Shown: positions 8,156-16,935 of the stretch, piece after piece | Layout of the letters: each line of letters opens with the position of its first letter | How positions within the stretch are numbered: position 1 is the first letter of the stretch | Program-made: the position numbers and the translations under genes | Assembly: GCA_035495815.1 (NCBI GenBank) | Contig: DATJFH010000034.1 | Coordinates: 1 to 35,657, forward strand | DNA: 35,657 bases | Direction of reading: 5' to 3' | From: DATJFH01 sp035495815 | Lineage (GTDB): Bacteria > Acidobacteriota > Terriglobia > Bryobacterales > Bryobacteraceae | The notes under the pieces: model-generated | Database searches by the model: none | What the model was told of the DNA's origin: nothing | Seen by the model: the letters and a program-made list of their open reading frames with translations, nothing else

Positions 8156-8737
8156 ATGACCCGAGGGGGAAGCGCCGGCGTGTTTTCCATGGGTTACGCG
8201 TCAGGAGCGCTATCGGTAGCGCTTCTGCTGGCAATGGCTGGCGCTCCAGAGAAGACGCCGCCGGCGGTAACGGCCGGCAAGCCCGGCGAGCCATCGCTTC
8301 CGCAAATCGCACTCCCGCTCGCGGGGCTGCGGCCGTCCGATATCCGCGACACATTCGAACAAGGCCGCTCCGGCGGCCGTCCGCACGAGGCGGCTGACAT
8401 CATGGCGCCGCGCGGCACTCCCGTGTATGCGGTCGATTCGGGCGTGGTCAAGAAACTATTTACCAGCCGGGCCGGCGGCCTTACCGTGTACCAGTTCGAT
8501 TCCCAACAGGTTTATTGCTATTATTACGCTCATCTGGACCGGTACGCGACTGGAATCGCGGAGGGGAAGGCCCTTGGGCGCGGGGATGTCATCGGCTACG
8601 TGGGATCCACAGGCAACGCGGATCCGGCTGCCCCGCATCTGCATTTCGGCATTACCCGCATCGGTCCGGAAAAGCGCTGGTGGGGAGGCGAACCGATCAA
8701 TCCGTACCCCATTCTCATCCAGGCTTTGAAAAAGTGA
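8156..8737 (+). CDS. M23 family metallopeptidase (LytM type)
   Basis: A 193-residue exported peptidoglycan peptidase or regulator. The zinc ligands are present: 'HEAADI' (the family's HxGxDI, with Ala for the second Gly) and 'HLHFGI', plus the typical 'GSTGNA' and 'YYYAHLDRY' segments. An N-terminal hydrophobic stretch ('MGYASGALSVALLLAMAG') serves as signal or anchor. ATG 8156 is two bases after the L,D-transpeptidase stop and gives a signal-peptide start; a longer in-frame opening from 7994 is only overlap with the previous gene. Retention of all ligands suggests it is active rather than a degenerate activator. Confidence 0.9.
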   Translation: MTRGGSAGVFSMGYASGALSVALLLAMAGAPEKTPPAVTAGKPGEPSLPQIALPLAGLRPSDIRDTFEQGRSGGRPHEAADIMAPRGTPVYAVDSGVVKKLFTSRAGGLTVYQFDSQQVYCYYYAHLDRYATGIAEGKALGRGDVIGYVGSTGNADPAAPHLHFGITRIGPEKRWWGGEPINPYPILIQALKK

Positions 8738-8740
8738 GCG

Positions 8741-9409
8741 ATGCTGGAGCGATCTTTCGCCCGCGAGATCATGGACGATCCGGATCTGCCCGACGCCGTC
8801 ATCCATTTGGTGCACCGCGACCTCACCCGCACGCACCGCTGGCTCGGAAACACGGCGGCCATCATATCGGCACTGCGGCGCGATCCTCTCCCCATACGGC
8901 GCGTCCTCGACATCGGCTGCGGGAACGCCGGTTTGTTGCTCGAGATCCGCCGCCGGCTTCGGATGGATGTGATCGGGGTTGAGCTGCGGCCGCCCTCGCC
9001 GAACCTGACGACGGTCCCCATCCTGTCGGCCAACGCGGTCGAAGCCGCACTACCCGATTCGGACGTGGCCGTTGCTGTGTGCGTGGCCCATCATCTGACC
9101 GAGTCCGACTACATCCGCCTGATCCGCAATGTGGGCCGTCACTGCCGTCGATTCGTCGTCCTGGACCTGGTTCGCCACCGCCTGCCGCTGACCCTGTTCC
9201 GCCTGGCGGTGTGCCCGCTCATCCACCCGGTAAATGCGTTCGACGGCAGGCGCTCCATCTGCCGGTCCTACACTCCACGGGAGATGGCGGCCGTTGTGAC
9301 CCGGGCCCTGGAAGGGACCGCCGCCCGCTTCCGGCACTCGGTGGCGCCGCTTTACATGCGCCAGATCGTCGACATCTCCTACCGGGGTGAGCGGGCTGCG
9401 GCAGATTGA
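8741..9409 (+). CDS. Class I SAM-dependent methyltransferase
   Basis: A 222-residue cytosolic methyltransferase. Motif I is 'VLDIGCGNAGLLLEI' (55-69), the acidic motif II end is 'VIGVEL', and 'VAVCVAHHLTESDYIRLI' is the motif IV/post-motif region; a UbiE-like C-terminal part follows. It starts three bases after the M23 stop and is probably the last gene of the cell-wall unit, but its substrate is unknown. It converges on the CYTH gene with a two-base gap and no terminator between them. Confidence 0.82.
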   Translation: MLERSFAREIMDDPDLPDAVIHLVHRDLTRTHRWLGNTAAIISALRRDPLPIRRVLDIGCGNAGLLLEIRRRLRMDVIGVELRPPSPNLTTVPILSANAVEAALPDSDVAVAVCVAHHLTESDYIRLIRNVGRHCRRFVVLDLVRHRLPLTLFRLAVCPLIHPVNAFDGRRSICRSYTPREMAAVVTRALEGTAARFRHSVAPLYMRQIVDISYRGERAAAD

Positions 9410-9411
9410 AA

Positions 9412-9990
9412 TCAGAGGCGTCGCCGGTGATAGACCATGTGGCCGGGCGCTTCCCCGGTCAACCGGCAGTGATTCCGGTACAGAGCGCCGTAACTGTCCG
9501 TGATATAGTCAGCGGGTCCCCACCCCAGTTCCCTCGCTGTACGCTCGATCCAGCGCGGCGATCCTTCGAGCTCCAGAAAATCGCCGATCGGGGTCTCGTC
9601 CAGCATCACGGATCCGGGTTGGTTAGGACGGCTGTATTCCGTACGGTACTTCTGATATCGAAAGACCGGCTGGAACCCGAGGCGCTCGAGTATGAGCCGC
9701 ATTGCCGGTTCATTGGTGAACCCGGATTCGATCTCCTCGCGGGACTTGTATCGGCTCGCTCCTACCGGTCCTTTAAAGGTGATGACACCGTGCGAACCCG
9801 TTTGCCGCAGGCGCAGCAGCTTGCCCTCGCGCTGCAGCAAACCTCCGGGTGTATCGAAAACGGTATTCGATTCCAGCGCCCGCCGCCTGGAGATGGAAAA
9901 CCCGAGCCGCGACAGCTGCCGCTTCAGAGCGGCCCGGTCGTCGAGGCGGAGCTTGATTTCCGTCTCCAGCTTCGAACCGGCTCGGGCCAT
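9412..9990 (-). CDS. CYTH domain protein (triphosphate tunnel fold)
   Basis: A 192-residue member of the CYTH superfamily (class IV adenylate cyclases, thiamine triphosphatases, inorganic triphosphatases). The signature ExExK is visible as Glu9-x-Glu11-x-Lys13 ('ETEIKL'). Basic tunnel strands ('KLLRLRQTG', 'ITFKGPV', 'RTEY') and the acidic 'LDETPIGDFLELEG' follow in family order. The tunnel binds a triphosphate with divalent metal; I cannot tell whether the product is cAMP or hydrolysed phosphate. It is the last member of the minus-strand series that starts at the GMC oxidoreductase, 36 bases after the preceding gene. Confidence 0.88.
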   Translation of the reverse strand: MARAGSKLETEIKLRLDDRAALKRQLSRLGFSISRRRALESNTVFDTPGGLLQREGKLLRLRQTGSHGVITFKGPVGASRYKSREEIESGFTNEPAMRLILERLGFQPVFRYQKYRTEYSRPNQPGSVMLDETPIGDFLELEGSPRWIERTARELGWGPADYITDSYGALYRNHCRLTGEAPGHMVYHRRRL

Positions 9991-10026
9991 TCTCTTTCAG
10001 CTCTCCCGGCGCCAAGCCGGCGGCGG

Positions 10027-11886
10027 TCACGGTATGGGCTTGTCCGCAGGTTTGGTATCCACGTTCGACAGCGTTCCGCCATCGATCTGGATCGCGATAA
10101 AAGGCGCGTCCGGAGCGACGGAGAACGACACGGTCGCCACGTGAGGACCGTCATCCTTGCTCCACGTCCCGAAACCGGTGAAGTTAACCGTATCGTAGCT
10201 GCCCCGGGGCAGACGTGAGTTCAGCGAATTCATGCATTGCACCGAACCCAGATTCTCCATCTTGAACGTGCCCCCGTTGCTGCCCGCCGACAGGTTCGTG
10301 TATTCAAACGATCCTGTCTTGCCCGTAGGATCGCACGGTATCGAGTACGAGTAGGAGAACGTCTCGTTGAACGAAGACCTCACGTTCGTTTGCGAGCCCG
10401 ACATCACCGATGTGGGGGTATCGACAGGAAGAGTCGCCTGTATCTTGAAGAACGGCGTCAGCAGCGATCCCAGCCCGGCGGTGAAGTCGCGGGATGTGTC
10501 CGTATAGTCCACGTTATTGCCGGGGAACGTAAAGCCGGCGAAGGGACGGTATTCGGTGGCGTCGTACCGGAAGAACATCTGGCCATTGGGCCCGGTTTGA
10601 AACCACGCAGGTCCGCGCAGCAGGAAGGACTGCGGCGGAATACGGCCGTTGTTATGTACCAGAATGGCGTTCAGCAGAGTTGTCGTCCAGAATGTCCGCC
10701 ACAACATTCCGCCCACCATGTACCCCGTCTCGAGATTGACCTCCCCCACCGGAATGTCGAACGGATCGTCGGTGGTTGCCACACTCTGGACCCGGTAGAC
10801 GACGTTCTTTGGAAACACCAGGTTTTCGTCGAACCCGATGAATCCGAGCGACAACCCGGCCAGCGGGAACGGCGGCGGAGGAACCAGCAAGGCGGCCGGA
10901 GGTAGCGACCTGAGCGTCACCGGGATGAATTTACCGGAGCGGCTGCCGAACTGTATGGCTACACGACCCATCATTTCCGAGCGCCCGATACCGAGGCCGC
11001 CCAGCTCTCCGATGTTCAAGCCGAAATCATCGCCGATACTCGTGAACCGGGGGTTCAGGGTAAATTCCAGCACCGAGTTCGGCACGATCGGCATGCAGGT
11101 CTCCCCGCACGGCGGATGGTTCTCCCCTTTGGTGCTCAACCTGATGTGCGGGTGCAGGCTCAGACCCGAGGCCTGGATGCTGCCGCACTGGACCAGCGGA
11201 CCGCAGAACGGCAGCGGAAGCCTCATGGGATCGCCCTGCGTATTGCCGCCCAGCGGCAGAAACGTGGTGCCGTAAAAGGTGAAGTCGAGCAAACCGTCCG
11301 GGCGCTGCTCGAACTCGGCCTCGGCGGTGCCGTACTGGCCCGGAAAAGTGACCACGGGCGGTTTCAGCTTCGGGTTCACCGCCACCAGATCGTTGTACCA
11401 GTTGTTGGCGAAAATCCCCTTGTACACGAGATTGGTCACTTCTCCCGTCTGCAGGTTCAGATCGCCCGTGGATACTTCGTTCAGCGGATCGATGAAACGC
11501 GTGTCCTTGATGACGTAGGAGTACAGTTGAGGCGCGCTCATGACGACGTCATCACCGCTCGTCAGGTTGAACGGATGTGAAATCTCGAAGTGGGAGATGT
11601 TGTTTCTGGGATCGTAAAATTTGATCACCAGCGGACCGAAAAGGTGCGTGTTCCACAAAGCCGGCCCGCCGAAGAGCACGTTGCCGCAAGTGCCGAGAGG
11701 CAGGTCTTCCTTCTTGGGACAGTCGGGGATGCGGACCGTGTCGCCCATGTAACTGGCGTCCCGATCGACGTACAGGAGCTGGATGTTGCCGGGCGGCAGT
11801 TTCAGCGGCACGGGCAGGGGATCTCTCTGAGCCAGCGCCGGCAGGGCCGCCATCAGAATCGCGAGAGCAAGGTTGGGGCGCATCAT
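10027..11886 (-). CDS. Large secreted protein of unknown function
   Basis: A 619-residue exported protein with a clear signal peptide ('LALAILMAALPALAQ'). I do not recognise a family. The mature part is rich in Gly, Pro, Phe and beta-forming residues, with about eight Cys ('CPKKEDLPLGTCGN', 'CGPLVQCGS', 'CGETCMP', 'CDPTGK', 'QCMN') that could form disulfides in the periplasm or outside. The ATG overlaps the stop of the preceding SGNH-like gene (ATGA), so it is translationally coupled and probably acts with it and the FadL channel, perhaps as a surface or periplasmic binding component. Function is inferred from position only. Confidence 0.8.
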   Translation of the reverse strand: MMRPNLALAILMAALPALAQRDPLPVPLKLPPGNIQLLYVDRDASYMGDTVRIPDCPKKEDLPLGTCGNVLFGGPALWNTHLFGPLVIKFYDPRNNISHFEISHPFNLTSGDDVVMSAPQLYSYVIKDTRFIDPLNEVSTGDLNLQTGEVTNLVYKGIFANNWYNDLVAVNPKLKPPVVTFPGQYGTAEAEFEQRPDGLLDFTFYGTTFLPLGGNTQGDPMRLPLPFCGPLVQCGSIQASGLSLHPHIRLSTKGENHPPCGETCMPIVPNSVLEFTLNPRFTSIGDDFGLNIGELGGLGIGRSEMMGRVAIQFGSRSGKFIPVTLRSLPPAALLVPPPPFPLAGLSLGFIGFDENLVFPKNVVYRVQSVATTDDPFDIPVGEVNLETGYMVGGMLWRTFWTTTLLNAILVHNNGRIPPQSFLLRGPAWFQTGPNGQMFFRYDATEYRPFAGFTFPGNNVDYTDTSRDFTAGLGSLLTPFFKIQATLPVDTPTSVMSGSQTNVRSSFNETFSYSYSIPCDPTGKTGSFEYTNLSAGSNGGTFKMENLGSVQCMNSLNSRLPRGSYDTVNFTGFGTWSKDDGPHVATVSFSVAPDAPFIAIQIDGGTLSNVDTKPADKPIP

Positions 11887-13184
11887 TGGGTTACCTCCCT
11901 CGTGGGACGTTTGTGTGCCGAAGCGGGCGTGAACCGCGTGGCCGGATCATCGCTCATGGCTTTCGTCATGTCGAGTAGCGCGAACGACATCGAGTAGGTG
12001 CGGTTTAGCAATCCCAGCATCTCGTTGGCGATCGCCGCATGCGCGGTGACGCCTGGATAATAGCCGTCAAGTGAATAGAAACCGCCCAGATAATCCGCCG
12101 TGAGCCTCTTGCCTCCCACGGTCAGCCCCTGGGCGCGGACCGTCCGGAAAAGCGCCGCCAGATCGTAGAGCTGCGCGCCGGCGTCTTTCGCCGCGTTGGC
12201 CACTTCCGTATTGAGCTGCGCCAGCCGGGCCTGCACGGCGGTCCGGGTCGCCGCTGTCACCACGGTCCCCGGATAGGATGCCTGGAGCGTCGTGAACTGC
12301 GTTCCCAGATACAGTCTTGCGCTGCTGGCTATCGTCGAGTTCCCGATGATCATCAGACCGTTCGGGGTGACCAGGTCGTCCGCCCGCAGGCCGAACGTGC
12401 GCGTCAGTGTGTCGGCCGAAACTCCGGTCAAACGCGTTACCCCGGCAAGGTTGGTGAAGTAGGCCGTATCGAACGGGTCGGGAATGCTCATCACCACGAT
12501 CTGCGGGCTGACCGACTTGATACGGCTGAGCAGCGTCCCCAGATTCGTCCGGAACGTGGCGACGTCCGGCAGACGCGTGATGTCGTTCTGCACTGCCGGC
12601 GCGAGCACCTCGTAGTAGCCCAACTCCACCACCACCAGCGTCGGATTCAGCGCTACCGCATATTCCGCCTGGGTCCAGAGCGGCTTTCCCGTGCCGGCGA
12701 TCAGCGCCGGATAGCCCAGAATCATGTTGATCGTCGTCTGCTGCACATCCCGCTGGTGAACCACCGGCGACACCGGACGCCGCGTCAACGAGTCCGCCAC
12801 CGTCATGCCGGGAACCGAGATGTTGAAAACGAACAGCTGCGGCGGGAATTGGCTCCGCACCGAGCCTTGAAGCGTACCGGGCAGAATTGCCGGCAGGCTG
12901 GTGTACCCCGGCGCCGACCCGATTCCGGCCGACTGGAAGAGCGGCTGGGGGAAGGCGGTCTTCATCTGGCGCGCCATCTGGGCGCCGAAGTTGAGATCCT
13001 GATACACCTCTTTCAGGGTGAAGTCCGCCATTCCCGCCGCCAGTCCTTCACCCACTACGACAAACTGCGTGGTATTGAGTTTCGCTTGTGCACGAGCCTG
13101 CGGCGCGAACGCCATCAATAGCGATAACGCGGCTGCCGCAACCACTGGGGCCGGGCTCGGTGCCGCCCGCTTTTTCGGCCTCAT
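11883..13184 (-). CDS. SGNH-hydrolase-like secreted protein lacking catalytic residues
   Basis: A 433-residue exported protein with an N-terminal signal (about residues 12-33, ending 'PQARAQ'). The order of segments fits the SGNH/GDSL esterase fold, but the catalytic positions are changed. Block I reads 'VVVGEGLAAG' (GDSL becomes G45-E-G-L, no Ser). Block III reads 'VELGYYEVL' (GxND becomes G189-Y-Y-E, no Asn). Block V reads 'DGYYPG' (DxxH keeps Asp373 but has Tyr376 for His). It is therefore likely a binding or scaffold protein rather than an esterase. It overlaps FadL upstream and the 619-residue protein downstream by ATGA, which suggests a shared role in handling a hydrophobic ligand. Confidence 0.75.
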   Translation of the reverse strand: MRPKKRAAPSPAPVVAAAALSLLMAFAPQARAQAKLNTTQFVVVGEGLAAGMADFTLKEVYQDLNFGAQMARQMKTAFPQPLFQSAGIGSAPGYTSLPAILPGTLQGSVRSQFPPQLFVFNISVPGMTVADSLTRRPVSPVVHQRDVQQTTINMILGYPALIAGTGKPLWTQAEYAVALNPTLVVVELGYYEVLAPAVQNDITRLPDVATFRTNLGTLLSRIKSVSPQIVVMSIPDPFDTAYFTNLAGVTRLTGVSADTLTRTFGLRADDLVTPNGLMIIGNSTIASSARLYLGTQFTTLQASYPGTVVTAATRTAVQARLAQLNTEVANAAKDAGAQLYDLAALFRTVRAQGLTVGGKRLTADYLGGFYSLDGYYPGVTAHAAIANEMLGLLNRTYSMSFALLDMTKAMSDDPATRFTPASAHKRPTREVTQ

Positions 13185-14611
13185 TTGGCCTCCTTTCCAA
13201 GGTATATTCGCATCCCGGCGCCGGCCAGGTGAGCGAAGTTGTCATACGTGCCATTCGTCCACTGAACATCGTTGTCCGCGACGTCCGTTGTACGCTTCTT
13301 GAAGAACATCGCCTGGTAGAAAAGGCTCAGTTCCATATTCCCCAGCCGATGGCTCAGGCCCACCGTGAAATTATTACGGCTGCTGTCCGGGAAGATCGGT
13401 CCCACGCTCTTGTCCGGAACCGGGGAATAATCATAACTGTATCCGCCCCGGATGTCGCCGATTTTCTTCACGTTCTTTTCGATTCCGATCTTGGCGATAT
13501 AGGAATTGCGGAAATCGAAGGCCTCGCGCTGCTCGGCTGGCGTGGCCGTATCCGTCGTCTGGCTGAAGTTGATTACCAGGTCCTTGAACCGCCGGAAATC
13601 CTGAACCATGAAATCGACGGCGATCAGACTGTTGAATAAAAACGGCGTGGCCACTCCCACCGAATAGGTCGCCGGAGTGGGAATCATTCCTTTGATCTTC
13701 TGGTTGGGAAACAGCTTGTCGATCGTGCTGTCCTTGGGAAGAAATGGCGCCAGCGCGCTGTTGGGAAGAAACGCGAAGGATCCGTCCCCTTCCAGGTGAT
13801 GGACGACCGCGCTCCTGAAGTTGAACCCGAAGCTGCTCTTTCCCCTGTTGAATTTTTGCATGAACCCGGCGCTGAAACCCGGACTCCACGAACTCACCGC
13901 CGCCCGGAAACGACCCTCCGGCAGCAGACGGCCGATGGATTTCGCCGCCTGGTCTACGTTCGTCCCCGGGAGGATTGCCTTCGCGACTTCTTTGCCGAAA
14001 TCGGCGCCATCGTCGAGTGGATTCAGGATGCTGCGTTCGAGGAACAGGTGCGTGTATACCGCCGCCACTCCGAACGCCACGCTGGTGTTTTCCGCCAGCC
14101 GGTAGGACACCGTCGGCTGTAGCCAGATAGACTGCAACTGCCCCCGCGAGCCGGCGTAGCGGCCGGGGAATTTGGTCTGCGAAGGATCGCCGTCGTTGAA
14201 ATTGGTGAAGTTCGCCGCCAGGCCGAACGGCGCGTACATCCCAAACCCGAAGGTGACCCGCTTCGAAACCGGCTTGACCAGATACAGATTGGCCACGGGA
14301 ATAAACTTCGGCTTGACCAGCCCGCTGTATCCCTTCTCCGGCGTCACGACTCCTTGCGGAACGTTGGACGGAAAATAGCGGAACAGCCCCACTACCGCCA
14401 GGGCGTCCATTTCCATCTGTGTGCGCTTCTGAAACGCCATACCCGCCGGGTTGAAGAAAATCGCGGAGCCATCATCGGCGATCGCCGTGAACGCCCCCGC
14501 CATACCCTGCGCGCGGGTACCTCCCTCGTTGATGGCGAACGCGGATCCGAACAGAGATTGTCCGGCTCCAAGCGTGCTGAGAAACAACACCGCGATGAAT
14601 CTAAATTTCAT
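13181..14611 (-). CDS. FadL/OMPP1/TodX family outer-membrane transport protein
   Basis: A 476-residue outer-membrane beta-barrel of the FadL family, which passes long-chain fatty acids or aromatic hydrocarbons through a lateral opening. After a signal peptide (cleavage near residue 23-25) comes the hatch segment 'AFAINEGGTRAQGMAGAFT', followed by 'FFNPAGMAF' with the family NPA motif at 54-56. The rest shows alternating aromatic strands ('FGFGMYAPFG', 'WSPGFSAGFMQKF', 'YSVGVATPFLF') and ends with strand 'HLAGAGMRIYLG'. Its place between secreted proteins and downstream of GMC and SDR enzymes suggests import of the compound they oxidise. Confidence 0.9.
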   Translation of the reverse strand: MKFRFIAVLFLSTLGAGQSLFGSAFAINEGGTRAQGMAGAFTAIADDGSAIFFNPAGMAFQKRTQMEMDALAVVGLFRYFPSNVPQGVVTPEKGYSGLVKPKFIPVANLYLVKPVSKRVTFGFGMYAPFGLAANFTNFNDGDPSQTKFPGRYAGSRGQLQSIWLQPTVSYRLAENTSVAFGVAAVYTHLFLERSILNPLDDGADFGKEVAKAILPGTNVDQAAKSIGRLLPEGRFRAAVSSWSPGFSAGFMQKFNRGKSSFGFNFRSAVVHHLEGDGSFAFLPNSALAPFLPKDSTIDKLFPNQKIKGMIPTPATYSVGVATPFLFNSLIAVDFMVQDFRRFKDLVINFSQTTDTATPAEQREAFDFRNSYIAKIGIEKNVKKIGDIRGGYSYDYSPVPDKSVGPIFPDSSRNNFTVGLSHRLGNMELSLFYQAMFFKKRTTDVADNDVQWTNGTYDNFAHLAGAGMRIYLGKEAK

Positions 14612-14624
14612 CCTTATCCTTTTT

Positions 14625-15539
14625 TTACTGCCCTGCTGTCGATACCACGTTCAACTTCTTCGGATTGGCGAGCGTAATGGCGAAATTGTTCGGCACGAAC
14701 GCGTATTGGAACTGCGTCAGCGTGGTGGGCTGCCCGCCCGCGGGCGCTATCTGGACGCTGCCTTGCAGAACCGCCAGATGCGTATTGGCGTTGACCCGGA
14801 AGGTGGGAGTCTGGCGTCCGCCCCGAATGCGCACTTCCCGGACCGTGATCCCGAGCGAATTGTCCTTCTCGACCAGCTTCGCGTCAACTCCGTCCGGCCA
14901 CCCCACGTTCGGATACGTGGTCCTCAATCCCACCCACGGAATCAGCGCGACGAACTTGCCCAGATCTACCACGTAGTCAATGCCGATCTGTCCGGCCGGG
15001 ACGCCGGGCCCCACCAGGCCGGCCGGCGCCCGCAAGATGACCGGGAAATTCGGAAACGGCGTCCACAAAAACGAAAGCTCCTGCAGCAGCGGAACGTTCG
15101 GACCGAAGTCGACCCCCTTGGGGAAGGTGGAGTAGAAGCCCGCCGGCGCGTCGATGGGGGGCCGCCCGGGGGGCAGCAGCCGCAGGATTCCCTGAATGAT
15201 CAGAGCGCGCGTGTGCTCCTGAAACTGCTGGTGCTCGCTCTCGATCCCCTCCCGCTGCACGATCATCATGAAATTGTCGTTGGCTTCGGTGTGCAGCAGG
15301 CGCCGGGATTCCCCCGGGAAATCCGGGCCGAACGGTTCCGCGATCTGCTGAAACGGGTCGCGAATCTGGAGCGCCGTGCCCGCGGCATTCGTGGTATTGG
15401 ACGGCACTACCGAGATATCCCCGGCCCCCTTGGTCGAGAACATGTACAACACCGTGTCGCCGACCCGCCCCCCGAATTGAGCGCAGGCCAGGCCCGCGGT
15501 GGCGCAGGCCGCCAGAATGAGACCAAGACTTCGACGCAT
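14625..15539 (-). CDS. Secreted protein of unknown function
   Basis: A 304-residue exported protein with a signal peptide ('LGLILAACATAGLACA'). I recognise no family. The C-terminal third ('GITVREVRIRGG', 'FRVNANTHLAVLQGSVQI') has a strand pattern reminiscent of a small beta-barrel or cupin-like domain, but the metal-binding His pattern of cupins is absent. It lies 13 bases upstream of FadL in transcription order and 15 bases after the DUF3237 gene, so it belongs to the same unit. It may bind ligand in the periplasm; that is inference. Confidence 0.75.
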   Translation of the reverse strand: MRRSLGLILAACATAGLACAQFGGRVGDTVLYMFSTKGAGDISVVPSNTTNAAGTALQIRDPFQQIAEPFGPDFPGESRRLLHTEANDNFMMIVQREGIESEHQQFQEHTRALIIQGILRLLPPGRPPIDAPAGFYSTFPKGVDFGPNVPLLQELSFLWTPFPNFPVILRAPAGLVGPGVPAGQIGIDYVVDLGKFVALIPWVGLRTTYPNVGWPDGVDAKLVEKDNSLGITVREVRIRGGRQTPTFRVNANTHLAVLQGSVQIAPAGGQPTTLTQFQYAFVPNNFAITLANPKKLNVVSTAGQ

Positions 15540-15554
15540 CGATTTGCCTCCCGT

Positions 15555-16112
15555 TTAGCGAATTGCGTAGATATCGAAATTAATGGTTTCCGTCGAAAGG
15601 TCGCCGCCGCCGATCCCGACGCACTGCAACCGATTCAGATAAATATATCCCGGATGGGCCGTCGAGTAGCGCGGCGCCACGCGCAACGGAATGATACCCC
15701 CCACATTGCCGGTTGCGAAGCGTTGAAAACCATCCAGGCCGAGTTCGCCTACACCGGTGTAGGTGGAATAGATCAGGGCCCCGTCGGTGGTTTCAAAAGT
15801 GAGCCGCACATCGAGCGAGGCAATGCCGTCCGAGCGGACGTAGAGGTAATCGGCGCCCTCGGGCCGGATTTTGCCCTTGATGTCCGGGCCGTTGAGTGTT
15901 CCACCCCGCGACTGCAGGTTGACCCTGATCCCCTCTGCCACCGGACCGATCACTTCCGGCTGGACCGAGAGCGTATAACTGAACATGTATTCCATGCTGA
16001 ACGGTATCGGGCCCAATACGTTTCTTCCGCTGGTGGCGCCAAACCCCGGCTTGGGGACGGCAATTGCGGCCGAACTGGCCGCCAAAGTAGTTACGAAAGA
16101 CCTTCGATTCAT
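15555..16112 (-). CDS. DUF3237 family exported protein
   Basis: A 185-residue protein. An N-terminal twin-Arg stretch ('MNRRSFVTTLAASSAAIAV') resembles a Tat or Sec signal. The body matches the DUF3237 pattern: 'GPVAEGIRVNLQSRGG', 'GPDIKGKIRPEGADY', 'RSDGIASLDVRLTFET', 'DGALIYSTYTG', 'HPGYIYLNRLQCVGIG' and the ending 'NFDIYAIR'. The family has a small beta-barrel fold of unknown biochemical role and often lies beside oxidoreductases acting on hydrophobic or aromatic compounds. Here it follows the SDR gene and precedes secreted partners of the FadL channel. Family assignment is from remembered patterns, so moderately sure. Confidence 0.72.
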   Translation of the reverse strand: MNRRSFVTTLAASSAAIAVPKPGFGATSGRNVLGPIPFSMEYMFSYTLSVQPEVIGPVAEGIRVNLQSRGGTLNGPDIKGKIRPEGADYLYVRSDGIASLDVRLTFETTDGALIYSTYTGVGELGLDGFQRFATGNVGGIIPLRVAPRYSTAHPGYIYLNRLQCVGIGGGDLSTETINFDIYAIR

Positions 16113-16146
16113 GCTGCTCCTTGAGTACTTCTCTTATTTTTGAAAC

Positions 16147-16935
16147 CTATGCCGCCGGCTTCATCATCATCGCCATCGTCCCCCTCATTGCGCTTCGGGG
16201 CAGCAGGCGCGGACACAGAGCCAGCAGTTTGTTGGTGAACCCGGGGATCGTAACCACTCTCTTGCCGTCGTAAGCAGCCAGAGCCGCGCGGACGACATCT
16301 TCCGGAACAAGATTCGGAATCCGGCTGGTAACCGAACCCGAACTGGAATGATCGGCGAATTCAGTCTTCACCGGTCCGGGACATACTACCACCACTTGAA
16401 CACCTGTTCCGCTCAATTCCTCGGCCAGCCCCTCGGAGAAGCTGATCACGAATGCCTTCGTCGCCGCGTAAACGCTGAAGTAGGGAACAGGCTGCAGCCC
16501 GAGCGAAGATCCGACATTGATCACCCCTCCGCTTTTCTGGCGTTTCATGACGGGCAGCAGACGGTGCGTCAATTCAACTACCGATTCGATGTTCAGCCGG
16601 ACCGCCCCCAGAATCTTGTCGAGCGGCTGCTCGGAAAAATACCCGAAATTGCCAAATCCGGCGCAGTTGATCAGAAGCGCCAGCTGCCCGAGCTCGAGCG
16701 CTTTGTTGGCCACCGCCGCCGGACCCTCCCTGCTCTCCAGATCGGCGACAAAGGGTTCGACCTGGACGCCCGTCGAAGCCAGGTCCCGGGCCAGCTCGTC
16801 CAGCCGGTCCCGCCGCCGCGCCACCACCAGCAGCGAATGGCCGCGGGCCGCCAGAGCCTTGGCGAATTCCCGGCCGATCCCGGAGGACGCGCCGGTAACA
16901 ATCGCCCAACCCTGGCCCTGCCGGGGAGTCGTCAT
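16147..16935 (-). CDS. Short-chain dehydrogenase/reductase (SDR)
   Basis: A 262-residue classical SDR using NAD(P). The cofactor motif is 'TGASSGIG' (14-21), 'NCAG' lies at 90-93, the catalytic Ser at 143/144 ('VGSSLGL'), and the YxxxK pair is Tyr156 and Lys160. The Arg-rich 'VVARRRDRL' after the second strand suggests NADP preference. The C-terminal region ('PGPVKTEFADHSS') fits acyl- or steroid-type SDRs. It overlaps the upstream membrane protein gene by 4 bases (ATGA). In this operon it would act in the cytoplasm on an alcohol or ketone linked to the GMC/FadL pathway; the substrate is not known. Confidence 0.9.
   Translation of the reverse strand: MTTPRQGQGWAIVTGASSGIGREFAKALAARGHSLLVVARRRDRLDELARDLASTGVQVEPFVADLESREGPAAVANKALELGQLALLINCAGFGNFGYFSEQPLDKILGAVRLNIESVVELTHRLLPVMKRQKSGGVINVGSSLGLQPVPYFSVYAATKAFVISFSEGLAEELSGTGVQVVVVCPGPVKTEFADHSSSGSVTSRIPNLVPEDVVRAALAAYDGKRVVTIPGFTNKLLALCPRLLPRSAMRGTMAMMMKPAA

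Noticed and set aside
14451..16124. Plus-strand open frame of 557 residues.
   Set aside because: Arg/His/Gln-rich shadow lying antisense to FadL, the 304-residue secreted protein and DUF3237, all of which have signal peptides or family motifs. High GC keeps the opposite strand open.
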